Positions 33,049-40,839 of a stretch of 42,325 bases of DNA are shown piece after piece. The notes beneath the pieces were generated by a model. The model was not told the DNA's origin and did no database searches. It worked only from the letters and a program-made list of their open reading frames with translations. This DNA comes from Bacteroidota bacterium (GTDB lineage: Bacteria; Bacteroidota; Bacteroidia; Sphingobacteriales; Sphingobacteriaceae), in NCBI GenBank assembly GCA_013288235.1, contig JABDCF010000021.1, positions 1 through 42,325 on the forward strand, read 5' to 3'. Positions within the stretch are counted from its first letter, which is position 1, and each line of letters begins with the position of its first letter. Made by a program: the position numbers and the translations under genes.

Positions 33049-33518
33049 TGCGGTACATTAATTTTGGCGATGAGCCATCCATTTCGCCCGATGATTTTTT
33101 TATGAATGAGGCCATCCGTGAGGCCAAACTGGCACTGGCTGCGGATGAAATACCTATTGGTGCCATAGTTGTATGTAACGGAAAAATTATTGGACGAGGG
33201 CACAACCTTACTGAGCGCCTGAACGATGTATCGGCCCATGCCGAAATGCAGGCGCTTACTGCGGCCGCCAATTTTATGGGTGGTAAATATTTGCAGGATT
33301 GTACGCTATATGTTACCCTTGAGCCATGCGTAATGTGCGCCGGGGCGTGCTACTGGTTTCAGCTAAGCCGTATTGTTTTCGGCGCTTATGATACAAAGCT
33401 TGGTTTTGGCCGTTTAAATCAAAAAATAACACATCCTAAAACACTTATAACAGGTGGCATACATGAAAATGAATGCGCCGAATTGGTGAGGGGATTTTTC
33501 AGGAGCAAGAGAAAGTGA
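33048..33518 (+). CDS. tadA: tRNA adenosine/nucleoside deaminase, TadA-like
   Basis: 156 residues. The zinc-dependent deaminase site is HAEMQAL with His64 and Glu66, and PCVMCAGAC with Cys94 and Cys97. The FMNEAIREAKLALAADEIPIGAIVV opening is typical of TadA, which converts A34 of tRNA-Arg(ACG) to inosine; guanine deaminase-like relatives cannot be fully excluded from sequence alone. Overlaps the CsaA-like gene by one base, a fitting neighbour for tRNA work. The symbol is offered on family grounds. Confidence 0.85.
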   Translation: MRYINFGDEPSISPDDFFMNEAIREAKLALAADEIPIGAIVVCNGKIIGRGHNLTERLNDVSAHAEMQALTAAANFMGGKYLQDCTLYVTLEPCVMCAGACYWFQLSRIVFGAYDTKLGFGRLNQKITHPKTLITGGIHENECAELVRGFFRSKRK

Positions 33519-33520
33519 GG

Positions 33521-33625
33521 TGGTTCATAGTCCATAGCTCTCATGGTTCATTGTAGCTGCGGATAACTGCTAACTATAAAACTGAGCTTCTTACTATGGA
33601 CCATGAACCATCAACTATGAACTAA
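33521..33625. repeat. Word-repeat inverted repeat (GGTTCATAGTCCATAG vocabulary)
   Basis: TGGTTCATAGTCCATAG at 33521-33537 pairs with CTATGGACCATGAACCA at 33594-33610 (16 of 17, one wobble). ATGGTTCATTG and CAACTATGAACT extend the pattern. It lies between the TadA-like gene and the superoxide dismutase promoter. Same design as the other word-repeat elements with yet another vocabulary. Confidence 0.7.
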
Positions 33626-33664
33626 ATATTACATTTATCAGAACAAAAGTCGACCACAACCCTT

Positions 33665-33672
33665 TATATTTG
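33665..33672 (+). promoter_or_regulatory. -7 box of the superoxide dismutase gene
   Basis: TATATTTG, an exact TAnnTTTG match, 34 bases before the ATG at 33707. No convincing -33 element. Confidence 0.5.
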
Positions 33673-33706
33673 TTACGTACTATCATTAAACTTTAAACTT
33701 AATATT

Positions 33707-34315
33707 ATGGCATTTACACTACCGGCGTTACCTTACGCTACCGATGCATTGGAACCGCACATTGATAAACTGACCATGGAAATTCACCATGGCAAACATC
33801 ACCAGGCTTACGTAACCAATTTAAACAAGGCCCTTGAAGGAAAACCCGAGGCTGACAGCAGCATCGATGATATCATAAAAAATATCTCCAAATTCCCTCC
33901 GGCTGTTCGTAACAATGGCGGCGGGCACTATAACCACAGCTTATTCTGGACGTTATTAACACCCGGTGGTGGCGGCGAACCAACCGGCGACCTGGCAACA
34001 GCAATCAACAGCACTTTCGGATCGTTTGCCGACTTTAAAACAAAGGTTTCAGAAGCAGGCGCTACCCGTTTCGGATCAGGCTGGGCTTGGCTTATTGTTA
34101 CCCCTGATAAAAAATTAGCTATTACTTCAACTCCTAACCAGGACAACCCCGCAATGGATATTGCTGAAGTGAAAGGTACGCCAATTTTAGGCATCGATGT
34201 TTGGGAGCATGCGTATTATCTTAAATATCAAAACCGTCGTCCTGATTACCTTGCAGCTATCTGGAATGTAATCAACTGGAAACACGTAGCTGAATTGTAT
34301 AGCAAAGCAGTATAA
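33707..34315 (+). CDS. Superoxide dismutase, Fe/Mn family
   Basis: 202 residues. The metal ligands are His27 ([13 protein letters not shown]), His77 ([10 protein letters not shown]), Asp164 and His168 ([18 protein letters not shown]). GSGWAWLIV and the Gln-containing TPNQDNP region complete the active site. No signal peptide, so it is cytoplasmic: dismutation of superoxide to oxygen and peroxide. Fe versus Mn preference cannot be decided from these motifs. Monocistronic, with its own -7 box upstream and a terminator downstream. Confidence 0.96.
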   Translation: MAFTLPALPYATDALEPHIDKLTMEIHHGKHHQAYVTNLNKALEGKPEADSSIDDIIKNISKFPPAVRNNGGGHYNHSLFWTLLTPGGGGEPTGDLATAINSTFGSFADFKTKVSEAGATRFGSGWAWLIVTPDKKLAITSTPNQDNPAMDIAEVKGTPILGIDVWEHAYYLKYQNRRPDYLAAIWNVINWKHVAELYSKAV

Positions 34316-34342
34316 TTTTCGCCTTCGCGGGAAGTATTAATT

Positions 34343-34376
34343 AAACGGCAGAGTTGAACAAATTCTGCCGTTTTTT
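34343..34376 (+). terminator. Terminator after superoxide dismutase
   Basis: AAACGGCAGA and TCTGCCGTTT form a 10-bp perfect stem (34343-34352, 34364-34373) with an 11-base loop and a T-run. It covers an in-frame TTG at 34354, which argues against that codon as the start of the next gene. Confidence 0.85.
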
Positions 34377-34395
34377 GTTCATTTTTTTATTTGTT

Positions 34396-35391
34396 ATGAA
34401 AGCCATTGTTCTCGAAGCGGCCGATAAGCCCGTAGTATACAAAGAAGTTGCTAAACCGTCCCTTAAACCTGGAGAGGTTTTGGTGAAGATAAAAGCCGCA
34501 GCCCTTAACCGCCGCGATTACTGGATAACCGTTGGCAAATATGCGGGCATAAAATACCCAATTATATTAGGCTCGGACGGAGCAGGTATTGTAACCGAAG
34601 CCGGAAGCGAAGCCGAAAAACATTTAATAGGAACTGAAGTGATCATCAACCCTGGCTATGGCTGGGGCGGAAATGAAAACTACCAATCAGATGATTTTAA
34701 AATATTGGGCTTGCCTGATGACGGCACTTTTGCCGAATATGTTAAAGTACACGCAACACATGTACACCCCAAACCAGTGCATTTAAGCTGGGAGCAGGCT
34801 GCTGCTTTACCGCTTGCGGGTTTAACTACCTACAGGGCGTTATTCATAAAAGGTAAAGTTGTTAAAGGCGATAAAGTATTGGTAACGGGGGTGGGCAGCG
34901 GTACCGGTACTTTTGCCTTGCAATGGGCTGTTGCCGCGGGGTGCCAGGTTTTTGTAACATCAGGATCGGGCGAAAAAATAAACCGGGCAAAACAGCTTGG
35001 TGCAGCAGCAGGCGTAAATTATAAATCGCAGGATTGGGCCGAACAATTGCAGCACCTTGCCGGCGGTTTTGATGTGATTATTGACAGCGCCTTAGGCGAA
35101 GGCTTTGCCAAATTGCCCGATCTTTGCAATCCCGGGGGACGGATAGTAGTTTTTGGCGGGACAGCCGGCAACATCCCTCCATTAAATGGCCGCAAGATAT
35201 TCTGGAGGCAACTCCAAATAATAGGCACCATGATGGGTAGTCCTGGGGATTTTAAGGCTATGCTTGATTTTTTAAATAAGCACCAGGTTATCCCGGTTGT
35301 TGATGAGATATTTCCGCTTGCTGACGCGGGAAAGGCAATCCGCAAAATGGCGGATTCATCACAATTTGGAAAAATTGTTTTAACCACCTAA
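34396..35391 (+). CDS. Quinone-oxidoreductase/zinc-type alcohol dehydrogenase-like MDR protein
   Basis: 331 residues from ATG 34396 (KAIVLEAADKPVVYKEVAKP). The GroES-like half contains GSDGAGIVTEAG and DGTFAEYVKVHATHVHPKP. The cofactor half has VLVTGVGSGTGTFALQWAVAAGCQVFVTSGS, an NAD(P)-binding motif, and FAKLPDLCNPGGRIVVFGGTAG. The zinc-binding Cys cluster of alcohol dehydrogenases is absent, so an NADPH:quinone or enoyl/zeta-crystallin-like reductase is more likely. The PaaE-like reductase begins 5 bases after the stop, so the two probably form one unit. Confidence 0.9.
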   Translation: MKAIVLEAADKPVVYKEVAKPSLKPGEVLVKIKAAALNRRDYWITVGKYAGIKYPIILGSDGAGIVTEAGSEAEKHLIGTEVIINPGYGWGGNENYQSDDFKILGLPDDGTFAEYVKVHATHVHPKPVHLSWEQAAALPLAGLTTYRALFIKGKVVKGDKVLVTGVGSGTGTFALQWAVAAGCQVFVTSGSGEKINRAKQLGAAAGVNYKSQDWAEQLQHLAGGFDVIIDSALGEGFAKLPDLCNPGGRIVVFGGTAGNIPPLNGRKIFWRQLQIIGTMMGSPGDFKAMLDFLNKHQVIPVVDEIFPLADAGKAIRKMADSSQFGKIVLTT

Positions 35392-35396
35392 GCGCA

Positions 35397-36407
35397 ATGC
35401 TACTGTTAAAGGTTGAAGCAATAAAGTGGGAACTGGCAGATACGGCTACTTTCTTTTTTTCAGAAGTTTCCGGCAAAACGATCCATTATAAGGCAGGACA
35501 GTTTATTACCCTCGTATTTAACCATCATAATGAAGAGATCAGGCGTTCCTATTCATTAAGCTCATCACCTGGTGAAGATTTGTTGTCCATTACTGTCAAA
35601 CGCATCACCAATGGTGAAATATCCCGTTTCCTGCTAACAAAAGTAAAGCCTGGCGATATTTTAAACGCAGTTGAACCTGCCGGCAGGTTTATCATCACAG
35701 CGTATGAAGCAAAAAAGGATATTTTTCTTTTTGCCGCAGGCAGCGGTATAATCCCTATGTTTTCCCAACTTAAATATGTACTAAACCGTGAAGGTAAAAG
35801 CAGGCTGGTACTCATTTATAGCAATCGAAATGAGCAATCGATTTTATTTAAAGATGAATTGGATGATCTTGCTAAAAAACATCCCGGACGGCTCAACATC
35901 ATTCACCTTTTAAGCAGCGAAGGCCGAAGGCTTAACAACCTGACTGTTGAGCAACTGGTACCCCGAAACATAACTTTCAGCCTGGCAAAAGCAGAATTTT
36001 ACACGTGCGGCCCGTTTGCTTATATGCGTATGATAAGGTTGACGCTTTTATTCATGGGCCTTGAATCAGGCCAAATCCGTAAGGAAAATTTCGTACTCGA
36101 AACTATACCAGTAACGCAAAGCCGTATCAATTTCCCGCCCCGGAATGTGCGGATACATTTTGAGGATGAAACCTATGACCTAATGGTTGGTGAAAATCAA
36201 TCTGTATTACAGGCAGCGTTACAAAACAACATCCAATTACCTTATAGCTGCCGCGTTGGCGATTGTTCCACCTGTGCTGCCATATGTAAAAGCGGCAAAG
36301 TTGAAATGATAAAAAATGATGTGTTGACAGATGCCGACCTTGCCGCCGGATGGATATTAACCTGTACCGGACACCCGCTAACAGATGACGTTGTGATTGC
36401 ATATTAA
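35397..36407 (+). CDS. PaaE-like flavin/2Fe-2S ferredoxin-NAD(P)H reductase
   Basis: 336 residues: FAD-binding barrel (RRSYSLSSSPGEDLLSITVKR), NAD(P)-binding domain (FLFAAGSGIIPMFSQLKYVL, TCGPFAYMRMIR), then a plant-type ferredoxin domain with Cys285, Cys290, Cys293 (CRVGDCSTC) and Cys323 (TCTGHP). The order matches PaaE/Hmp-type electron-transfer subunits that feed oxygenases. No oxygenase gene is present, so its partner lies elsewhere. It follows the quinone-reductase gene by 5 bases and ends in a strong bidirectional terminator. Confidence 0.92.
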   Translation: MLLLKVEAIKWELADTATFFFSEVSGKTIHYKAGQFITLVFNHHNEEIRRSYSLSSSPGEDLLSITVKRITNGEISRFLLTKVKPGDILNAVEPAGRFIITAYEAKKDIFLFAAGSGIIPMFSQLKYVLNREGKSRLVLIYSNRNEQSILFKDELDDLAKKHPGRLNIIHLLSSEGRRLNNLTVEQLVPRNITFSLAKAEFYTCGPFAYMRMIRLTLLFMGLESGQIRKENFVLETIPVTQSRINFPPRNVRIHFEDETYDLMVGENQSVLQAALQNNIQLPYSCRVGDCSTCAAICKSGKVEMIKNDVLTDADLAAGWILTCTGHPLTDDVVIAY

Positions 36408-36439
36408 AAAACCATGCCATCGTAATGGCATGGTTTTTT
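36406..36439. terminator. Bidirectional terminator between convergent genes
   Basis: AAAAAACCATGCCAT and its exact complement form a 15-bp stem around CGTA, with A and T tracts on both ends. It overlaps the last base pair of the reductase stop codon and serves the convergent YCII gene as well. Confidence 0.88.
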
Positions 36440-36468
36440 AATTCGGATTTACAGTAATCTGTAATAAT

Positions 36469-36816
36469 TTAGCTGGCCATTTGTACAATTGCCCGCACCT
36501 CTACATTGCCGCCCATGGTTAATACAGGGCAGCCTTTGGCCAACTCGATAGCCTCTTCCAACGAATCTGTTTTAACAATGGTGTAACCCAGCATTATTTC
36601 TTTGATCTCGGCATACGGGCCATCGGTAACAACATTGGCCGGCCGTACTGTGGCGCCTTCAAAACCTAACCTGTTACCCTGGTTAGCCAGTTTGTTTTGG
36701 GCGGCAATACCGCCTATCCAATCCTGCCATGGCTTACTGATGTTTTTTAATTCTTCTGGCGATGGCGCCGGAGCGCTTGACGGTGCATTTCTAAAAAGCA
36801 GCAAAAATTCTTTCAT
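36469..36816 (-). CDS. YCII-domain (DGPF) protein 1
   Basis: 115 residues, the family pattern KEFLLLFRNAPSSAP..., FEGATVRPANVVTDGPYAEIKEIMLGYTIVKTDSLEEAIELAKGCPVL. The DGPYAE motif is the usual core. YCII proteins are often encoded beside ECF sigma factors, but none is present in this window. It is closely related to the next gene upstream on the same strand, 85 bases away. Activity unknown. Confidence 0.88.
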   Translation of the reverse strand: MKEFLLLFRNAPSSAPAPSPEELKNISKPWQDWIGGIAAQNKLANQGNRLGFEGATVRPANVVTDGPYAEIKEIMLGYTIVKTDSLEEAIELAKGCPVLTMGGNVEVRAIVQMAS

Positions 36817-36901
36817 GATCTTAAAATTAATTGTTTATACCTCAATGACGACCGCTCTTTTTAAAATTGGACAGCCCTATAATTTTTTTATTAAAAATAT
36901 T

Positions 36902-37246
36902 TCAATCGTTATTGGTAATAACAGGCCTTACTTCAACATACCCGCCTAACAACAATATTGGGCAGCCATAAGCCATTTCAAAAGCTTCATCAAGGGATGT
37001 TGCGGTTACTGTTATCAGGCCACCCAAAATTTCTTTCACTTCCGCATATGGGCCATCAGTAACAACATTGCCCGGTTTTAAAATTCGGCCCTCAAAACTC
37101 AACCTGCTTCCGCCAACAAATCTTCCCTTACCTGTTATACCCGATAACCAATGGTCCCATTTCTTTGCAAATTCCTGCATAACTTCCGGCGAAGGCCTGG
37201 CATCGCCTGTGGGGGCATTCCTGAAAAGCATTACAAATTCTTTCAT
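36902..37246 (-). CDS. YCII-domain (DGPF) protein 2
   Basis: 114 residues, opening KEFVMLFRNAPTGDARPSPEVMQEF and containing FEGRILKPGNVVTDGPYAEVKEILGGLITVTATSLDEAFEMAYGCPIL. Collinear with the neighbouring YCII protein, so the two arose by tandem duplication. It probably leads a two-gene transcript. No sigma-factor gene or other partner lies upstream; only the hairpin and AT-rich gap 37247-37579 is seen. Confidence 0.88.
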   Translation of the reverse strand: MKEFVMLFRNAPTGDARPSPEVMQEFAKKWDHWLSGITGKGRFVGGSRLSFEGRILKPGNVVTDGPYAEVKEILGGLITVTATSLDEAFEMAYGCPILLLGGYVEVRPVITNND

Positions 37247-37442
37247 CTTCTTAAAGTTTAATTATTTATGGCGAATGACGATTTAACTTTAAAAAATTGG
37301 ACATATAAAACGCTTTTTAAATCATTTGTTAAAACAAGGAATGAACTTTATTTAAAAAAAGCAAATTAACTATTTAAAGAATACTTTGAGATTTTGATTT
37401 ATGGCCATCTGGTGAATGCCTATCGTTGTAATCGCACATTAA

Positions 37443-37533
37443 CAAATCTCGAAATCAATAAAATCCGAAATCGAAAATCCTACTTCCGAAATTCCTCCGG
37501 CCATATCGGGCAAGTGCGGCTATTCGCCGCACT
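37443..37533. repeat. Word-repeat tract and REP-like hairpin downstream of the RND operon
   Basis: About 37443-37499 is a run of AATCTCGAAATC, ATCCGAAATCGAAAATCC and CCGAAATTCCTCC, the same vocabulary as the GATTTCGGA elements at 14547 and 40721 (CCGAAATTCCTCC is shared with the latter). A GC-rich hairpin follows, AGTGCGGC and GCCGCACT at 37513-37520 and 37526-37533. No gene can be supported in the 333-base gap. Confidence 0.6.
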
Positions 37534-37579
37534 GCCTTCAACATAGTAACATATTTTAAAGGGGTATCTCGTCAATTGA

Positions 37580-40500
37580 TTATATCCTGCTGACAATACC
37601 GCTTTCAACACGTTTGCGGTACGACCAGAAAAATACGATAGGGAAAACAAATAGGTTAAATATGGTATTGGTGATCAACCCGCCTATAACCACAATGGCC
37701 AATGGGCGCGATGCTTCGGAACCAATGCCATGCGACATTGCTGCGGGTAACAAACCAATGGCCGCCATCATAGCTGTCATCACTACCGGGCGTAACCTGT
37801 CTTCAACACCTGCCTTTATAGCCACTGCGAATGATGTCCAGGTGGTGTGATGCTTTAATTCGGTTATATTGCTTTTAAACTTTGTAATTAATATCACACC
37901 ATTTTGCACACATATGCCAAACAGGGCTATAAAACCTATACCGGCAGAAATATTAAAGTTAACCCCGGTTATGAGCAGTGCAAGTATCCCGCCCATAATT
38001 GCGAAGGGTACGTTGTTAAGCACCAGCAGCGAATCCCTGAAATTACCGAACAGTATAAACAATATAAAGAAGATGATCAGCAGGCTGATTGGCACCACCT
38101 GGCTAAGCCTTTTTGTTGCGCGCTGTTGGTTTTCAAAGTCCCCAGCCCATTGCAGCGAGTAACCTTTTGGTAGTTTTACTGCTGCATCAACTTTATCCTG
38201 CGCTTCTTTAATAGTACTGCCCATGTCCCGGCCACGGATGGAGAATTTGATGGCGCCGTAACGCATATTATCGTCACGATAGATCATACTTATGCCGGTA
38301 ATTTTTTGGATACTTGAAATTTCGCGCAGGGGCACTGTATTATTATTAAGTGTAGGTACCCTAAGATCGCCTATGGATTCCTCGTTGTCCCTGAAATTCT
38401 CGGGATAACGTATGCGCAGGTCAAACTTACGTTCGCCTTCATATATCTGTGTGGCGGCTTTGCCGCCTATGGCCATCTCAATTACCGCATTTGCATCGGC
38501 AGCAGTTACACCGTATTGGGCCATTTTTTGCTGGTTAAGGTCTATCTGCAGTTCGGGCTGGCCCATGTTGTGCATAATGCCCAGGTCTTCGATGCCTTTT
38601 ACACCTTTTAAAATATTGTAAATACTTTGCTCACGGTTTTCGATATATTTATAGTCATCGCCGAACATTTTTACAACAATTGAGCCTTTAACGCCTGATA
38701 CCGCTTCTTCAACGTTATCCGATATCGGCTGCGAAAAGTTAAGGTCGATACCAGGGATATACTTTAACTTCTCCTGCATACGGGCAATAAGCTCTTCCTT
38801 TGTCTCCTTTAATTTCCAATGGACTTTGTCTCCTTCCGGGAAAATGTCAACGTGGAATTCGATGTTGTAAAAACCGGTGGCATCAGTACCATCATTCGGC
38901 CTGCCCGTTTGCGACATTACTTGTTTTACTTCCGGGAAGCTCTTGAATACCCGCCGCATCTCATTAGCAAGCTTTACCGATTCTTTTAGTGAAATACTTA
39001 AAGGGCCGGTTGCACGTACATAAATTGCCCCCTCATTCAACTCGGGTAAAAATTCGGTGCCCAGCAGGGTAAAACAGCCCAGGCTGATCACTAACGCAGC
39101 AATAGCCACTGGAAAAACTATTTTCCTCGCTTTAAAGCAAAAGCTATAGAAGTGCATGGCATTGCGTGTAATAAACGCAACAAAAATATTATGCCTTTCT
39201 TTTACGTCTTTATTAAGCAATACGCTTGCTAAAGCGGGCACAAAAGTAAATGTTAAAATAACTGCACCCAATAAGGCAAAGCCCAAAGTCCAGGCCAGGG
39301 GCGAAAACATTTTACCTTCAACTTTTTCAAAGCTGAATATCGGCAGCAAGCCTGTAATGATGATCAGCTTGGCAAAAAATATCCCTTTACCATTAACCAT
39401 ACAAGCTTTTTTAATCATCCCCAGCTTACTAAGTCGGTTATAATGTGCCATCCCCACCTCTTTGGCCCTGTGGTCAAGCACCACAAATATCCCTTCAACC
39501 ATTACTACGGCCCCGTCAATAATGATCCCGAAATCAATCGCCCCCATCGATAAAAGGTTGGCTGACATCCCTTTTAACTTTAAACAAATAAAAGCGAACA
39601 AAAGCGATAAGGGAATGATCAGCGATACGATTAGCGTTGTCCTCCAGTCGGCCATAAAAAGGAAAACGATAATGGTAACGAAGACTATCCCCTCGGCCAT
39701 ATTATGAAGCACTGTACTGGTAGCAAAATTTACAAGGTCTTCACGGTCATAAAACGTGCTTATTTTTACATCATCAGGTAAAATTTTATTATTAAGCTGA
39801 TCGATCTTTATTTTTAGGTTTTTTATAACTACGCTTGGGTTCTCCCCCTTACGCATAACAACTATGCCTTCAACCACATCAGGGTCTTTATCCCTGCCTA
39901 CCTGGCCAAGCCGGGGCAATGCCGATTCGGTTACATCCGCTATAGTCTTAACATAAATAGGCGTGCCCTTAATGTTATTAATAACTATATTATTTATCTC
40001 ATCAATGTTATTAAGCAAACCTATGCCGCGTACTGCGTAAGCCTGGCCGGACTGTTCAATAACGTCGCCGCCAACGTTCACGTTGCTTTTTGATACCGCA
40101 TCGTATAGCTGTAGCGGTGTAACGTTATACTGAACTGCCTTTTCGGGATCAACGGTTATTTGGTAAGTTTTTACTTCACCTCCAAAGCTATTCAGGTCTG
40201 CGACACCGGGCACAGCGCGTATCTCGCGGTCTACTACCCAGTTTTCGATGGTTGTTAATTCGCGGGCCGACCTTTTGTTACTTGTTAAGGTAAACCGGTA
40301 AATTTCACCGGTTGGCCCATATGGAGGTTCGATCGAGGGGCTCACTCCATCGGGTAAATCAGCATCCCCTATGTGGTTGTTTACCTGTAGCCGGGCAAAG
40401 GCGTAATCAACATCATCATCAAAAGTTATGGTAACTACCGACAGGCCAAAAAGAGATGAAGACCTTACACTGACCTTTTTTTCTGCGGGATTCATTGCCA

Positions 40501-40720
40501 GCTCAATGGGGCGGGTGACAAATTTTTCAACCTCTTCGGCGCTTCTTCCCGGCCATTGTGAAATAATGGTTACCGTGGTATTGGTAACATCAGGGAAAGC
40601 ATCTATACTAATAGTTTTGAAGCTAATATAGCCGGCAACAGCAAGTAAGGCTGTCACAAAAAATATGAAAAACCTGTTTTTTAGAGCGAATGAAAGAATA
40701 ACTTTTATAAACCTGTTCAT
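37580..40720 (-). CDS. CusA/CzcA-type heavy-metal RND efflux pump
   Basis: 1046 residues, the full RND length. The first transmembrane helix starts near residue 15. The porter domain begins SIDAFPDVTNTTVTIISQWPGRSAEEVEKFVTRPIE, the hallmark of HME-RND proteins, and the TM4 segment LLSMGAIDFGIIIDGAVVMVEG carries the proton-relay acidic residues. The second half repeats the topology (LNEGAIYVRATGPLSISLKES, ISAGIGFIALFGICVQNGVIL). Probable substrates are monovalent or divalent metal ions, exported by a tripartite complex with the adaptor and TolC genes that precede it. A 29-bp hairpin abuts its start codon. Confidence 0.95.
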   Translation of the reverse strand: MNRFIKVILSFALKNRFFIFFVTALLAVAGYISFKTISIDAFPDVTNTTVTIISQWPGRSAEEVEKFVTRPIELAMNPAEKKVSVRSSSLFGLSVVTITFDDDVDYAFARLQVNNHIGDADLPDGVSPSIEPPYGPTGEIYRFTLTSNKRSARELTTIENWVVDREIRAVPGVADLNSFGGEVKTYQITVDPEKAVQYNVTPLQLYDAVSKSNVNVGGDVIEQSGQAYAVRGIGLLNNIDEINNIVINNIKGTPIYVKTIADVTESALPRLGQVGRDKDPDVVEGIVVMRKGENPSVVIKNLKIKIDQLNNKILPDDVKISTFYDREDLVNFATSTVLHNMAEGIVFVTIIVFLFMADWRTTLIVSLIIPLSLLFAFICLKLKGMSANLLSMGAIDFGIIIDGAVVMVEGIFVVLDHRAKEVGMAHYNRLSKLGMIKKACMVNGKGIFFAKLIIITGLLPIFSFEKVEGKMFSPLAWTLGFALLGAVILTFTFVPALASVLLNKDVKERHNIFVAFITRNAMHFYSFCFKARKIVFPVAIAALVISLGCFTLLGTEFLPELNEGAIYVRATGPLSISLKESVKLANEMRRVFKSFPEVKQVMSQTGRPNDGTDATGFYNIEFHVDIFPEGDKVHWKLKETKEELIARMQEKLKYIPGIDLNFSQPISDNVEEAVSGVKGSIVVKMFGDDYKYIENREQSIYNILKGVKGIEDLGIMHNMGQPELQIDLNQQKMAQYGVTAADANAVIEMAIGGKAATQIYEGERKFDLRIRYPENFRDNEESIGDLRVPTLNNNTVPLREISSIQKITGISMIYRDDNMRYGAIKFSIRGRDMGSTIKEAQDKVDAAVKLPKGYSLQWAGDFENQQRATKRLSQVVPISLLIIFFILFILFGNFRDSLLVLNNVPFAIMGGILALLITGVNFNISAGIGFIALFGICVQNGVILITKFKSNITELKHHTTWTSFAVAIKAGVEDRLRPVVMTAMMAAIGLLPAAMSHGIGSEASRPLAIVVIGGLITNTIFNLFVFPIVFFWSYRKRVESGIVSRI

Positions 40721-40829
40721 ATTTCGGATTTCGGATGTTCGATTTCGGATGTTTTCCGATCTCGGATTTATTTTTTAATTGCAGTTTAGGAATTCCAAAT
40801 TCCGAAATCGAACATCCGAAATCCGAAAT
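40721..40829. repeat. Long hairpin (GATTTCGGATGTTCG vocabulary) inside the RND operon
   Basis: Arms 40721-40749 and 40801-40829 are exact reverse complements over 29 bases (the left one starts ATTTCGGATTTCGGATG) around a 51-base loop. The outer end of the left arm touches the pump start codon at 40720, and the right arm stands 10 bases from the adaptor stop. In the mRNA, the stem would occupy nearly the whole intergenic region, leaving no free ribosome-binding site. A 24-base stretch at 40727-40750 recurs at 14547-14570. Confidence 0.8.
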
Positions 40830-40839
40830 TCCTCCTCCG

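Noticed and set aside
34354..34395. N-terminal extension of the quinone oxidoreductase to a TTG
   Set aside because: The extension overlaps the superoxide dismutase terminator, and family members start at the ATG at 34396.
36902..37579. An ECF sigma-factor gene beside the YCII pair
   Set aside because: YCII genes often sit next to one, but neither strand of the flanking sequence encodes sigma motifs here.
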